Positions 10,721 through 20,231 are shown, numbered from the stretch's first letter. The stretch is DNA of 64,000 bases from Mycobacterium kubicae (GCF_015689175.1 NZ_CP065047.1:3162001-3226000), one strand, 5' to 3'. Translations and numbers: made by a program. The notes: generated from the letters alone by a model not told the origin.

Positions 10721-10787
10721 AAGGACTACCACTCCTGCACCTGCCCAAACGTTGCCGCGTTCGCTGGTCGTATTGGGGGTAGTCCTT
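10721..10787. promoter_or_regulatory. Divergent SigF-like promoter pair on a perfect 10-bp inverted repeat
   Basis: AAGGACTACC (10721-10730) and GGTAGTCCTT (10778-10787) form a perfect inverted repeat. Each arm contains a SigF-type -10 (GGTAG). On the minus strand GTTT (complement of 10747-10750) is 15 bp upstream of TGGTAG. On the plus strand GTTC (10759-10762) is 14 bp upstream of GGGTAG (10777-10782). These resemble the mycobacterial SigF pattern GTTT-N15-17-GGGTAT. They would serve the GAF-ANTAR gene and the 44-residue ORF. Confidence 0.4.
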
Positions 10788-10808
10788 CGATCGACAAAGG
10801 AGGTTGTG

Positions 10809-10943
10809 ATGCCCAAAGAGTCAGAGACTTCGGCCGACGAGCCGAAAGGCGGTCGCCCCGGTCCAGCCGATCACGGTCGCGAAGGCGGGATGGCGACCCG
10901 TGAGCAAGCGCCCGAACTCACCGATCCCGAGCGCGACGACTAG
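10809..10943 (+). CDS. 44-residue hydrophilic small protein
   Basis: A short ORF with an unusually strong ribosome site, AAAGGAGG at 10796-10803, ending 5 nt before ATG 10809. The product is highly charged and rich in Pro, Gly, Glu and Asp (KGGRPGPADHGREGG), with no hydrophobic core, so it is probably disordered, resembling small stress-induced hydrophilic proteins. The stop overlaps the stop of fxsA by 4 nt. A candidate SigF-type promoter lies directly upstream. The ribosome site is the main argument for a real gene; function is unknown. Confidence 0.65.
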   Translation: MPKESETSADEPKGGRPGPADHGREGGMATREQAPELTDPERDD

Positions 10944-11422
10944 CGACGCTCACTGCCGCGGGGCAATCCGGGCGATTCCACGTCGACGACGTCGATGACC
11001 TCACCGTCGATGTAGTCCCGGCCCGCACGGCCAGTCGGCGCGTCGGCCGGCAATGGGACGCGGCGGCGGAAGGTCCGCCCCAGGACGGCGGTCAATCCCG
11101 GCCGGGCGGCGGCCCGGATCGGCGGCATCAGCAACAGCAAGCCCAGCGCGGTGGTCACCACACCCGGTAAGAGCACCAACCCGGTCGCAACCGCGACCAT
11201 GGCGCCGTCGCCTAGCGCACTGCGCGGATCCTTGACACCCGAGCGCAACTGCATGACCTGGCGACTGAGCTGCCAGCCACCCATCGGGGCCCAAAGGACC
11301 AACCCGAAGACGAATGCGCCCAGGAGCACCACCAGGGTCCAGCCCACACCGATCGTCGCCGCCAGCCCGACGAGCGCCATCAGCTCGACGACGGCATAAA
11401 CAAGAAGTAGCCGACCTACCAT
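10940..11422 (-). CDS. fxsA: FxsA family membrane protein
   Basis: A 160-residue inner-membrane protein of the FxsA family, corresponding to Rv2053c. There are two N-terminal hydrophobic helices (LLLVYAVVELMALVGLAATIGV and the WTLVVLLGAFVFGLVLW region) and a further hydrophobic pair near residues 75-102 (VAVATGLVLLPGVVTTALG). The C-terminal 50 residues are hydrophilic. In E. coli overproduction of FxsA relieves phage T7 exclusion by F plasmids; its role in mycobacteria is not known. It is convergent with the 44-residue ORF. Confidence 0.9.
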   Translation of the reverse strand: MVGRLLLVYAVVELMALVGLAATIGVGWTLVVLLGAFVFGLVLWAPMGGWQLSRQVMQLRSGVKDPRSALGDGAMVAVATGLVLLPGVVTTALGLLLLMPPIRAAARPGLTAVLGRTFRRRVPLPADAPTGRAGRDYIDGEVIDVVDVESPGLPRGSERR

Positions 11423-11494
11423 GTCAGCCCAACGTCTGCGGGCCTCGTCGGAGTTCCGCGCACGATCGCGGCACGGCTGCAGTTAGATGACGCT

Positions 11495-12190
11495 ATGACG
11501 ACGATCGATATTCAAGCTCCGGCCGGCCCGATCGACGCGCTGCTGGACGTGCCCTCCGGGCAGGGCCCGTGGCCCGGCGTGGTGGTGGTTCACGATGCCG
11601 TGGGTTACGCGCCGGACAATGCAGCGATCTCGCGGCGTATCGCCCAGGCCGGTTATGTGGCGCTGACGCCCAACATGTATGCCCGAGGCGGCCGGGCACG
11701 GTGCATCCCCCGGGTCATGCGGGAGCTGATGACCCAGCGGGGTCGAGCGCTCGACGACATCATGGCCGCCCGGGACCACCTGCTGGGGATGCCCGAATGC
11801 ACCGGGCGCGTCGGCATCGCCGGGTTCTGCATGGGTGGCCAGTTCGCATTGGTGTTGTCGCCCAACGGTTTCGGCGCGTCCGCGCCGTTCTACGGCACTC
11901 CCCTGCCGCGGCACCTGAGCGAGACACTGGATGGGGCGTGTCCGATCGTGGCGAGCTTCGGCACCCGCGACCCGCTGGGTATCGGGGCGACCAAGCGGTT
12001 GCGCGCGGTGACGGCCGCCAAGAACATCACCGCCGACATCAAGGCGTACCCGGGCGCCGGCCACAGCTTTGCCAACAAGCTGCCCGGCCAGCCGTTGATT
12101 CGCATCACCGGCTTCGGTTACAACGAAGCCGCCACCGAAGACGCGTGGCGACGGGTGTTCGCGTTCTTCGGCGAGCACCTCGCGGACTGA
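11495..12190 (+). CDS. Dienelactone hydrolase family protein, Rv2054-like
   Basis: A 231-residue alpha/beta hydrolase. The nucleophile elbow is GFCMGG, a cysteine nucleophile as in carboxymethylenebutenolidase. The acid FGTRDPLG and the histidine in GAGHSF follow in the correct order. These enzymes hydrolyse cyclic enol lactones; the actual substrate here is unknown. The ATG at 11495 is divergent from fxsA. In H37Rv this gene (Rv2054) is followed by a set of alternative ribosomal protein genes; here the next gene is directly Rv2061c-like. Confidence 0.9.
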   Translation: MTTIDIQAPAGPIDALLDVPSGQGPWPGVVVVHDAVGYAPDNAAISRRIAQAGYVALTPNMYARGGRARCIPRVMRELMTQRGRALDDIMAARDHLLGMPECTGRVGIAGFCMGGQFALVLSPNGFGASAPFYGTPLPRHLSETLDGACPIVASFGTRDPLGIGATKRLRAVTAAKNITADIKAYPGAGHSFANKLPGQPLIRITGFGYNEAATEDAWRRVFAFFGEHLAD

Positions 12191-12204
12191 AGCGGCTGGG
12201 ACGA

Positions 12205-12600
12205 CTAGTTCTGGGCCAGTTTGAGTTCCAGGCCGACGTTGTTCTCCATGCCGCCGCGTAGCTTGCTGAGGAAGTTGAAGACCTTGCCGACGATGCCGTA
12301 GCGCTTGCCGATTGCGTCGTAGACGGCGGCGGTCTGGGACTTGTCCAACACGGTCGCGGTGGCCTCGACGGCCTCGCTGGTCGGGCGGCCGTTCATGGTG
12401 CACGTCGCCAGCGTCACGCGTGGGGTATTGCGGATGCGCTTGACCTTCCAGGACTTGGCTTGCGTGATGACCAGCAGCCGATCCCCGCGCTCCTTGTCCA
12501 ACGCCGCCCAGATCGCGGTCGGCTTGGGCCGCCCGTCTTTGGTGAAGGTGGTCAGCAAGATGTATTGGGCGTTGGCGAGGTCGGCGAAGGTGGGTGTCAC
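12205..12600 (-). CDS. PPOX-class split-barrel protein, F420/FMN type, Rv2061c-like
   Basis: A 131-residue protein of the pyridoxamine-5'-phosphate oxidase-like split beta-barrel fold, a family in mycobacteria that often binds F420. Typical elements are YILLTTFTKDGRPKPTAIWAA, LLVITQAKSWKVKRI and VTLATCTMNGRP. The frame is open upstream into cobN, but GTG 12600 (VTPTFADL) is chosen because it gives the standard N terminus and leaves 10 nt to the cobN stop. It lies immediately downstream of cobN on the same strand and is probably cotranscribed. Confidence 0.88.
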   Translation of the reverse strand: MTPTFADLANAQYILLTTFTKDGRPKPTAIWAALDKERGDRLLVITQAKSWKVKRIRNTPRVTLATCTMNGRPTSEAVEATATVLDKSQTAAVYDAIGKRYGIVGKVFNFLSKLRGGMENNVGLELKLAQN

Positions 12601-12610
12601 GGTGCCAAAC

Positions 12611-15600
12611 CTAGCCCTCCAGGTCACCTTCGGTTTCCAGCAGCGCCTGACGCAGTCCGTCGAGAGTGTCGGGTTGCGGTTCGGCCCACATGCCACGACC
12701 GGCCGCTTCCAGCAATCGCTCAGCCATCCCGTGCAACGCCCACGGATTCGATTCGGCCATGAACTTGCGATTCTCCGGGTCGAGCACATAACGATCGGTG
12801 AGTTGTTCGTACATCCAGTCGGCCATCACGCCGGCGGTGGCGTCGTACCCGAACAAGTAGTCGACGGTCGCTGCCATCTCGAACGCGCCTTTGTAGCCGT
12901 GCCGGCGCATCGCCGCCATCCAGCGCGGATTGACCACGCGGGCGCGGAACACACGGGTGGTTTCCTCAGAAAGGGTGCGGGTGCGGATGGCGTCGGGTCG
13001 GGTGTTGTCACCGATGTAAGCCGCGGGTGCTTGCCCGGTCAGCGCGCGCACCGTGGCCACCATGCCGCCGTGGTACTGGAAGTAGTCGTCGGAGTCGGCG
13101 ATGTCGTGTTCGCGGGTGTCGGTGTTCTTGGCGGCCACCGCGATACGCCGGTATTGGCGGTTCATGTCGTCGACCGCTTCCCGGCCGTCCAGGTCGCGGC
13201 CGTAGGCGAATCCGCCCCAGGCGGTGTACACCTGCGCCAGGTCGGCGTCGTCGCGCCAGTTGCGGCTGTCGATCAGCTGCAACAATCCAGCGCCATAGGT
13301 GCCCGGCTTGGAGCCGAAGATCCTTGTGGTGGAACGCCTGTCGTCGCCGTGCTGGGCCAGGTCGGCTTGGGCGTGGGCGCGCACGTAATTGTCTTCCGCC
13401 GGCTCATCCAGGGCCGCGACCAACCGCACCGCGTCGTCGAGCATGGTGACCACGTGCGGGAAGGCGTCGCGGAAGAAGCCGGAGATGCGCACGGTCACGT
13501 CGACACGCGGGCGGCCCAGTTCGGGCAGCGGAATGGGGGTGAGGTCGACAACTCGCCGGGACGCGTCGTCCCACACGGGCCGGACACCGAGCAGCGCAAG
13601 GACTTCGGCGATGTCGTCGCCCGCGGTGCGCATCGCCGAGGTGCCCCACACCGAAAGCCCGACGGACTGCGGCCACTGCCCGTGGTCCTCGCGGTAGCGG
13701 GTTAACAGCGAATCAGCCAGTGCCACACCGGCTTCCCACGCCAAGCGGGATGGGACGGCTTTCGGGTCGACCGAGTAGAAGTTGCGTCCGGTGGGCAGCA
13801 CGTTGACCAGGCCGCGCAGCGGTGACCCCGACGGTCCGGCCGGAATGAAGTGACCGTCGAGCGCCCGCAGCACTTGGTCGATCTCCGCGGCGGTGCCGGC
13901 GAGTCGCGGCACCACCTCGGTGGCGGCGAACCGCAACACGGCCGCGACTTCCGGGTTGGCGGTGATGCGTTCCACGGCATCGGGATCCCAGCCGCTGGCT
14001 TGCAGTTGCCCGACCAGTCCCCGCGCTGCCGCCTCGATCTGATCGACCAACGTCCGCTCGTCGGTGCCGTCTTCGCATAGGCCCAGTGCCTGCCGCAGAC
14101 CCGGCAACGCGTGTTCGCCGGCGAACAGTTGCCGCGCCCGCAAGATAGCCAGCACCAGGTCGAGTTCTTGCTCGCCCTGCGGTTTCTGCCCGAGGATGTG
14201 CAGCCCATCGCGGATCTGAACGTCCTTGATCTCGCACAACCAGCCGTCGACGTGCAACAGCATGTCGTCGAAGGTGTCTTCGGCGGGACGCTCGGTCAGT
14301 CCGAGATCGTGGTCCATCTTGGCGGCCCGGATCAGCGTCCAAATCTGCTGACGGACGGCGGGCAGCTTGGTCGGGTCCAGCGCGGCGACGTTGGCGTGTT
14401 CGTCGAGCAGTTGTTCCAAACGCGCGATGTCGCCGTAGGTTTCGGCGCGGGCCATCGGCGGGATCAGGTGGTCGACCAGTACCGCGTGGGCGCGTCTCTT
14501 GGCTTGGGTGCCCTCGCCGGGGTCGTTGACCAGGAAGGGATAGATCAGCGGCAGGTTGCCCAGAGCGGCGTCGGATCCGCAGGCCGCCGACATGCCGAGC
14601 GTCTTGCCCGGCAACCATTCCAGGTTTCCGTGCTTGCCCAGATGCACCACCGCGTGGGCACCGAATCCGGCATCCAACCAGTGGTAGGCGGCCAAATAGT
14701 GGTGGCTGGGCGGCAGATCCGGGTCGTGGTAGATGGCGACCGGATTCTCGCCGAAGCCGCGGGGCGGCTGCACGATCAGCACCAGGTTGCCCGCTTGCAT
14801 TGCGGCGATGACGATTTCGCCGTCGGGGTCGTTGCTGCGGTCGACGAACAGCTCGCCCGGCGCCGGGCCCCAATGCGCGCTGACCGCGTCGGTGAGCTCG
14901 GCCGGCAGGGTGGCGAACCACTGGCCATAGTCTTTGGCCGACAATCGGATCGGGTTTCCAGCCAGCTGCCCCTCGGTAAGCCAGTCGGGGTCCTGACCGC
15001 CTCGTTCGATCAGCGCGTGAATGAGCGCGTCACCGTCGTTGGCTTCGATACCCGGCAGCTCTGCGACCTGATACCCGCGCTCACGCATGGCCCGCAGCAG
15101 CGCCACCGCGCTGGCCGGGGTGTCCAGGCCCACTGCGTTGCCGATGCGGGCATGCTTGGTCGGGTAGGCGGAGAACACCACGGCCACCCGCTTGTCTTGG
15201 ACCGGAATGTGCCGCAGTCGGGCATGCCGCACCGCCAACCCGGCAACGCGTGCGCAACGCTCGGCGTCAGCGACATAGGAGATCAGCCCGTCACCGTCAA
15301 TCTCTTTGAAAGAGAACGGCACAGTGATGATGCGTCCGTCGAACTCGGGCACGGCGACCTGGCTGGCGACATCAAGCGGGCTCAGACCGTCGTCGTTGTC
15401 GCACCACTGGGCCCGCGAGCTGGTGAGACACAGACCTTGCAAGATCGGAATGTCAAGAGCGGCAAGGTGTTCCACGTTCCAGCTGTCGTCATCACCGCCG
15501 GCGGACGCCGTTGCGGGTTTGACTCCCCCGGCGGCCAGCACGGTGACCACCATGGCGTCGGCCGCACCGAGCCGGTGCAGCAGTTCGGGTTCGGCGGTGC

Positions 15601-16183
15601 GCAGCGACGCGCAATAGACGGGCATCGGCCGTCCGCCCGCGTCTTCGATGGCCCGGCACAGCGCTTCGATGTAGGCGGTGTTCCCGGCCAGATGCTGGGC
15701 GCGGTAGTAAAGCACGGCGATGGTTGGGCCGGTGGTCTGTGGTTGGGGCCGCTCGAGTTCTCCCCAGGTCGGCGTGACGGTCGGCCCGGTGAAGCCGAAA
15801 CCGGTCATCAACACGGTGTCGGTGAGGAAGGCGTGCAGTTGGCGCAGGTTGTCCACACCGCCGTGAGCCAGATAGATGTGAGACTGAACGGCGATGCCGG
15901 CGGCGACCGTGGACATTTCGGTCAGCTCGGCGTCGGCGGCTTGTTCACCGCTGACCAGGACGGCGGGTACGCCGCTGGCCAAGACCGAGTCGATGCCGCT
16001 TTCCCAGGCCCGATAACCACCGAGAATGCGCACCACCACGATCGATGCGCCCGCCAGCAGATCTGGCAGCTCGACCTCCGAAAGCCGTGCCGGGTTGGCC
16101 CACCGATAGTTCTTTCCGCTGGACCGGGCGCTGATCAGGTCGGTATCGGAGGTCGACAACAGCAAGACGGACGGCTCAGCCAC
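12611..16183 (-). CDS. cobN: Cobaltochelatase subunit CobN
   Basis: A 1190-residue large subunit of the ATP-dependent aerobic cobaltochelatase, which inserts cobalt into hydrogenobyrinate a,c-diamide; length matches Rv2062c. The CobN/magnesium chelatase H fold is visible through HLGKHGNLEWLPGKT, LPLIYPFLVNDPGEG and the C-terminal segments DDYFQYHGGM and RHGYKGAFEMAATVDYLFGYDAT. It starts at GTG 16183. CobS/CobT subunits are not in the window. Together with cobG-H-IJ and cobK-M-L elsewhere in the window it supports aerobic B12 synthesis. Confidence 0.95.
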   Translation of the reverse strand: MAEPSVLLLSTSDTDLISARSSGKNYRWANPARLSEVELPDLLAGASIVVVRILGGYRAWESGIDSVLASGVPAVLVSGEQAADAELTEMSTVAAGIAVQSHIYLAHGGVDNLRQLHAFLTDTVLMTGFGFTGPTVTPTWGELERPQPQTTGPTIAVLYYRAQHLAGNTAYIEALCRAIEDAGGRPMPVYCASLRTAEPELLHRLGAADAMVVTVLAAGGVKPATASAGGDDDSWNVEHLAALDIPILQGLCLTSSRAQWCDNDDGLSPLDVASQVAVPEFDGRIITVPFSFKEIDGDGLISYVADAERCARVAGLAVRHARLRHIPVQDKRVAVVFSAYPTKHARIGNAVGLDTPASAVALLRAMRERGYQVAELPGIEANDGDALIHALIERGGQDPDWLTEGQLAGNPIRLSAKDYGQWFATLPAELTDAVSAHWGPAPGELFVDRSNDPDGEIVIAAMQAGNLVLIVQPPRGFGENPVAIYHDPDLPPSHHYLAAYHWLDAGFGAHAVVHLGKHGNLEWLPGKTLGMSAACGSDAALGNLPLIYPFLVNDPGEGTQAKRRAHAVLVDHLIPPMARAETYGDIARLEQLLDEHANVAALDPTKLPAVRQQIWTLIRAAKMDHDLGLTERPAEDTFDDMLLHVDGWLCEIKDVQIRDGLHILGQKPQGEQELDLVLAILRARQLFAGEHALPGLRQALGLCEDGTDERTLVDQIEAAARGLVGQLQASGWDPDAVERITANPEVAAVLRFAATEVVPRLAGTAAEIDQVLRALDGHFIPAGPSGSPLRGLVNVLPTGRNFYSVDPKAVPSRLAWEAGVALADSLLTRYREDHGQWPQSVGLSVWGTSAMRTAGDDIAEVLALLGVRPVWDDASRRVVDLTPIPLPELGRPRVDVTVRISGFFRDAFPHVVTMLDDAVRLVAALDEPAEDNYVRAHAQADLAQHGDDRRSTTRIFGSKPGTYGAGLLQLIDSRNWRDDADLAQVYTAWGGFAYGRDLDGREAVDDMNRQYRRIAVAAKNTDTREHDIADSDDYFQYHGGMVATVRALTGQAPAAYIGDNTRPDAIRTRTLSEETTRVFRARVVNPRWMAAMRRHGYKGAFEMAATVDYLFGYDATAGVMADWMYEQLTDRYVLDPENRKFMAESNPWALHGMAERLLEAAGRGMWAEPQPDTLDGLRQALLETEGDLEG

Positions 16184-16217
16184 CTACCATTCCTACCGCA
16201 ACCGCTCCGCATGGGTA

Positions 16218-17051
16218 ATGATGAGGGCTGTGTCTGTTGCCGAGAAGGTGGTTGCCGTCACGGGTGGAGCGCGCGGGATCGGTTTGGCCATAGCCGCCGC
16301 CCTGCACGGTCAAGGCGCCAAGGTGGCGATCGGTGATATCGATGAAGCCGCCGTCGTCGAGAGCGGTAGCCGGCTGGGACTGCCGGTCAGCCGAAGCCTG
16401 GACGTGACCAATCGCGGATCCTTCACCGAGTTTCTGGATGACGTGGAAAACCAGCTGGGTCAATTAGACGTCCTGGTCAACAATGCGGGCGTCATTGCGG
16501 TGGGCGACGCGGCCGAAGAGCCCGACGCCGTCACCGAACGCTTGCTGAAGGTCAACGTCTTCGGCGTCATCCTGGGCACCAAACTGGCTGCGCAACGCAT
16601 GCTGCCCCGCCGTCAGGGGCACGTCATCAACATCGCCTCACTTGGCGGCGTGCTGCCGACCGAGGGTATCGCAACCTATTGCGCCACCAAGCATGCCGTG
16701 CTCGGCTACACCGACACCGTGCGGCTGGAGAACCGCGGATCTGGCGTGCACTTCTCCTCGATCATGCCCACGTTGACCAACACCGAGATGACTGCCGGCA
16801 TCGGACACGCCAAGGGCTTCAAGAACGCCGAGCCCGAAGACGTCGCCCGAGCGGTGGTGGAGGTGATCGCCAAACCCCGTCCTCGTGTAATCGTGCCGCG
16901 CACAATCGGTTTCACGGTGTCGGCGCAACAGCTGTTGCCCCGCGGGCTACGAGAGGCGATGGGACGAGCGTTGGGCACCGGCCGGGTATTCACCAGCGAC
17001 GTTCAAGTCGAAAAGCGCACCGGGTATGCCCGGCGGACCGGTACGTCCTGA
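16218..17051 (+). CDS. Short-chain dehydrogenase/reductase
   Basis: A 277-residue classical SDR. The NAD(P)-binding TGGARGIG is at residues 16-23, NNAGV follows, and the catalytic Ser and Tyr-x3-Lys are in NIASLGG and YCATK. A basic C-terminal tail of about 60 residues extends beyond the core. The start is ambiguous: ATG 16218, ATG 16221 or GTG 16230 are all in frame. It is divergent from cobN (34-bp gap) and convergent with a second SDR (5-bp gap). It marks the left end of the accessory block between cobN and cobG. Substrate unknown. Confidence 0.88.
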   Translation: MMRAVSVAEKVVAVTGGARGIGLAIAAALHGQGAKVAIGDIDEAAVVESGSRLGLPVSRSLDVTNRGSFTEFLDDVENQLGQLDVLVNNAGVIAVGDAAEEPDAVTERLLKVNVFGVILGTKLAAQRMLPRRQGHVINIASLGGVLPTEGIATYCATKHAVLGYTDTVRLENRGSGVHFSSIMPTLTNTEMTAGIGHAKGFKNAEPEDVARAVVEVIAKPRPRVIVPRTIGFTVSAQQLLPRGLREAMGRALGTGRVFTSDVQVEKRTGYARRTGTS

Positions 17052-17056
17052 TCTGT

Positions 17057-17974
17057 TCACACGGCCGCGGTCAATCGCTCGAGCGCCTGCCACAGCTGCG
17101 CCTCCCGTGCGGGATCATATGACTCGTCCGAAGACCGGATTACTTTCCCGCGGTCCACGTATGACCCGGACGCAGCGTCGATTTTGCCCAGCACGACGTC
17201 TGCCAGGTACTGGCCGGCCGCCCGCCGGCTCGTGGCGACCGGGGTCACAGCCAGTGCCGGCAGGATCCGGCGCACCACGAACCGCGACAACGGATCGGCG
17301 TTGCGTGCGAGCCCGGTGTTCGGCACGAAACCTGGGTTGTACGAGACGATGTCGACGCCGGCGGGCAACCGGCGCGCGTACTCGTGCACGAGGTAGATGA
17401 CCGCGAGCTTGCTGGTCGAGTACGCCGTGCGTCCGGCAGCAACGCTCGCCGGGCTGGGGAACGCGTTGATACGCGCCAGGGTCTCCGGCGCTTGCCAGTT
17501 CGGTGCCGGCACCAGACCGAGGTTGTGTTTGAAGTCCCCGAAGTGGGTGTCACTGGAGGTGATGACGATGCGGGCGGGCGGCTCGAAGAGGTCGGTCAGC
17601 GCCGAGATGAGCACATGATTGGCCATTACGTTGAGGGCGAAGGTGGCTTCGAACCCTTCGGGCCCCTCGGTGGTGTCGTTGGGGTATTGGATTCCCGCGT
17701 TGCCGACGAAGCCTTTCACAGGGGGCAATTGACCGTGCGTGAGATTGTCGCGCAGCGTTGCCGCTGCCGTGCGGGTGCTCGCCAGTGACGATAAGTCGGC
17801 TTCGATGTGTGCGACGGTATGTCCGCGGCGTTGCAGATCGCGGACCAGCTCGGCTCCACTTTCACCGCGGGCCAGTACCAGCAGGTGAGCGTCCTTGTCT
17901 TCGGCGAGAATGCGTTCGGCCGCGACGCGCCCGATGCCGCGAGTCGCTCCGGTCATGACGATGGTGTGATTCAT
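17057..17974 (-). CDS. SDR oxidoreductase, retinol-dehydrogenase-like
   Basis: A 305-residue short-chain dehydrogenase with TGATRGIG near the N terminus, DLSSLAS, NAGI, ITSSDTHFG and the catalytic YSTSK, an arrangement typical of RDH/WWOX-type SDRs. The C-terminal extension (SGSYVDRGK) is common in actinobacterial members. It starts at ATG 17974 after a good AAAGGAG site. It is divergent from an XRE-type regulator across 120 bp, an arrangement typical of a regulator and its target. Substrate unknown. Confidence 0.88.
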   Translation of the reverse strand: MNHTIVMTGATRGIGRVAAERILAEDKDAHLLVLARGESGAELVRDLQRRGHTVAHIEADLSSLASTRTAAATLRDNLTHGQLPPVKGFVGNAGIQYPNDTTEGPEGFEATFALNVMANHVLISALTDLFEPPARIVITSSDTHFGDFKHNLGLVPAPNWQAPETLARINAFPSPASVAAGRTAYSTSKLAVIYLVHEYARRLPAGVDIVSYNPGFVPNTGLARNADPLSRFVVRRILPALAVTPVATSRRAAGQYLADVVLGKIDAASGSYVDRGKVIRSSDESYDPAREAQLWQALERLTAAV

Positions 17975-18094
17975 GGTGTGCTCCTTTCCATTTCACTCGA
18001 GCATGCGGTGCGGGCGGTGGTCCTGCCAGGTGTTGCCGAGAGGGGGACTGAGAGTACCTATGCTGCAAGGCGCCGTTGCGCCGATAATTGCTGT

Positions 18095-18940
18095 GTGACA
18101 TTCGGCGAACTACTGCGGCTGTGGCGGGACCGGCTGTCTCCGCAGGAGGTCGGCTTGACCGTCGCGCTGCGGCGGCGCGCGCCGGGGCTGCGCCGCGAAG
18201 AACTCGCCACGCTCGCAGGTATCTCCGTCGATTACCTGCTGCGGCTGGAACAAGGCAGGTCCAGCCACCCGTCGCCCTCGGTGGTGGCGTCGCTGGCCCG
18301 GGCGTTGCAGTTGTCGCGCAGCGAACGCGATCAACTTTTCGCGAGCGCGGGGCTGTTGCCGCCGCGGGACGGCACCATCGACACCTATCTGCCGCCGGGC
18401 ATTCAACGCCTGGTGCGCCGCTTGTCGGACATCCCCTGTGCGGTGTTCTCCGCCGACTGGACCTTGCAGTGGTGGAACGACATGTGGGTCGCCCTGGCCG
18501 GTGATCCGGCGCAATTACCTCCCCGGGAGCGCAATGTCGCCCGCGCCATCTTCGGTGACGGCCCGGCGCGGGCCTTGTTGACGTCATCGCACTCCCCCGC
18601 TGCGGTGAGTGACGGAACGTTCGAGAACGCGATTCTGGCGGACTTGAAGGCGGCGTCGGCGCGCTACCCGCTGGATCCGGGTTTGTCGGAGTTGGTACGT
18701 GAATTGAGGACTGTGTCAACGGATTTCGACGAACGGTGGCGAGCGGCTTCGCCGGCTGTGCACACCACTCAATGCAAGACGATTCGGCATCCGGAGGTCG
18801 GCGAGATCAGGGTTGACTGCGATGTCCTCGACATTCCGGGTGCTGACTTGCACCTGGTGACCTACACCGCAGCCGCAGACAGCAGTGACGCCGGCAAGCT
18901 CGAGCTGCTGCGGGTGACCCGCGGGGTGACGATCTCGTAG
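18095..18940 (+). CDS. XRE-family regulator with MmyB-like ligand-binding domain
   Basis: A 281-residue transcription factor. Residues 1-75 form an XRE helix-turn-helix (LRREELATLAGISVDYLLRLEQGRS), and about 95-275 form the MmyB-like domain that often binds fatty-acid-like ligands (WTLQWWNDMWVALAGDP). GTG 18095 is chosen because the protein then begins at the helix-turn-helix as in the family; the frame is open further upstream without homology. The divergent SDR at 17057-17974 is the likely target, with the operator inside 17975-18094. Confidence 0.88.
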   Translation: MTFGELLRLWRDRLSPQEVGLTVALRRRAPGLRREELATLAGISVDYLLRLEQGRSSHPSPSVVASLARALQLSRSERDQLFASAGLLPPRDGTIDTYLPPGIQRLVRRLSDIPCAVFSADWTLQWWNDMWVALAGDPAQLPPRERNVARAIFGDGPARALLTSSHSPAAVSDGTFENAILADLKAASARYPLDPGLSELVRELRTVSTDFDERWRAASPAVHTTQCKTIRHPEVGEIRVDCDVLDIPGADLHLVTYTAAADSSDAGKLELLRVTRGVTIS

Positions 18941-19019
18941 TTGTCCACAGTTGGGCGTCTGTGCACAGGCGGTCGTCGTGGGGTTCTTCGTTTCGGCGCG
19001 GGCGACTAGAATCGCACAT

Positions 19020-20231
19020 ATGTTCGATGGAGACCTGCCTGATCTGGCTGCGCTGGCGGGCGCCGACGATGCGACCCTGGTTGCGGCCATCGCCGGCTGG
19101 GCTCGGGTGGAGGCCGCCGCGTCGGCGCGCCGGCTGGCGGCCATCGCCGAACTGGTGCATCGCCACGCTGACGGCCCTACCGATCTCGCACGGTGGTCCT
19201 GCGACAATTGGGACGCGATGGCCGCCGAAGTGGCTGCGGCACAAGGTATCAGCCATGCAATGGCGTCCGGTCAGATGTACCTCGGCTCGGCACTACGGAC
19301 TCGACTGCCGAACGTGGCAGCGCTCTTGGCGGACGGCACGATCAGCGCTCGACTTGCCTCAGCGATCGTGTGGCACACCGATCTCATCAAAGACCCGGAA
19401 ACCTTGCAGCTGGTGGACAAGACGCTGGCCGAGGATGCGAGACGGTACGGCCCGTTATCCGCCAACAAGACCGCCCAGGCCATTGATGCGGTGGTCGATC
19501 GCTATGACCCGCAGGCGCTTCGACGCACCCGCGCCGCAGCGCGTAGTCGCGACTTGGTGATCGACTCTGCCCACGACGAATCGGGCACCACCACACTGTG
19601 GGGGCGGTTGTATTGCACCGACGCCGCGACACTGGATCGGCGCCTGCACCAGATGGCTCACGAGGTCTGCGACGACGACCCACGCACCATCGCTCAACGT
19701 CGCGCCGACGCGCTGGGCGTCTTGGCTGCCGGCGCTTTACGCCTCACCTGCGCGTGCGACACCCCCGACTGCCCCGCCCGAACCGACTGCGACGATCAAC
19801 CAACCGGTGTCGTCATCCACGTCGTCGCCGAGGCCTCCGCAGTGGAAGCCAAGACCGATGCGCACCTGTCGGGTGAGATCAAGTCCCAGACACCCGAGCC
19901 GGAGCCGCCACTTCCGGCTGGGGCTGCGAAGAATTGGACCACCGCTTTGATCACCAGTGGCGGCACGGTACCGGCGCCGCAGTTGGCCGAGTTGGTCCGC
20001 CGAGGGGCACGACTTCGGCCGGTTCAACATCCTGGCAGCGAGGTCGTGGCCCAATCCCAATACCGGCCCTCGAGGGCGCTGGAAGACTTCGTGCGTTGCC
20101 GTGACCTGACTTGCCGCTTCCCTAACTGTGATCGCCCAGCCGAATTCTGCGACGTCGACCATACGATTCCGTATCCGCTAGGCCCGACGCATCCGTCGAA
20201 TCTCAAATGTTTGTGCCGAAAACATCACCTG
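19020..20231 (+). pseudogene. REP13E12 family protein (DUF222 + HNH), 5' part, split by an integrated element
   Basis: About 404 codons of a 13E12 repeat family protein from ATG 19020. The DUF222 domain (residues about 1-290) is followed by the start of an HNH nuclease domain (CRDLTCRFPNCDRPAEFCDVDHTIPY, then CLCRKHHL). The frame is cut at the attL core at 20223-20231 and would run on artificially to 20411. The missing end lies at 30793-31155, beginning with the same HHL and continuing LKTFW as in intact family members. phiRv1 of M. tuberculosis integrates in the same repeat family. Confidence 0.9.

Noticed and set aside
14111..16336. 741-codon plus-strand open frame antisense to cobN
   Set aside because: It mirrors the codon pattern of cobN, has no recognisable domain and no ribosome site; long antisense frames are expected at this GC content.
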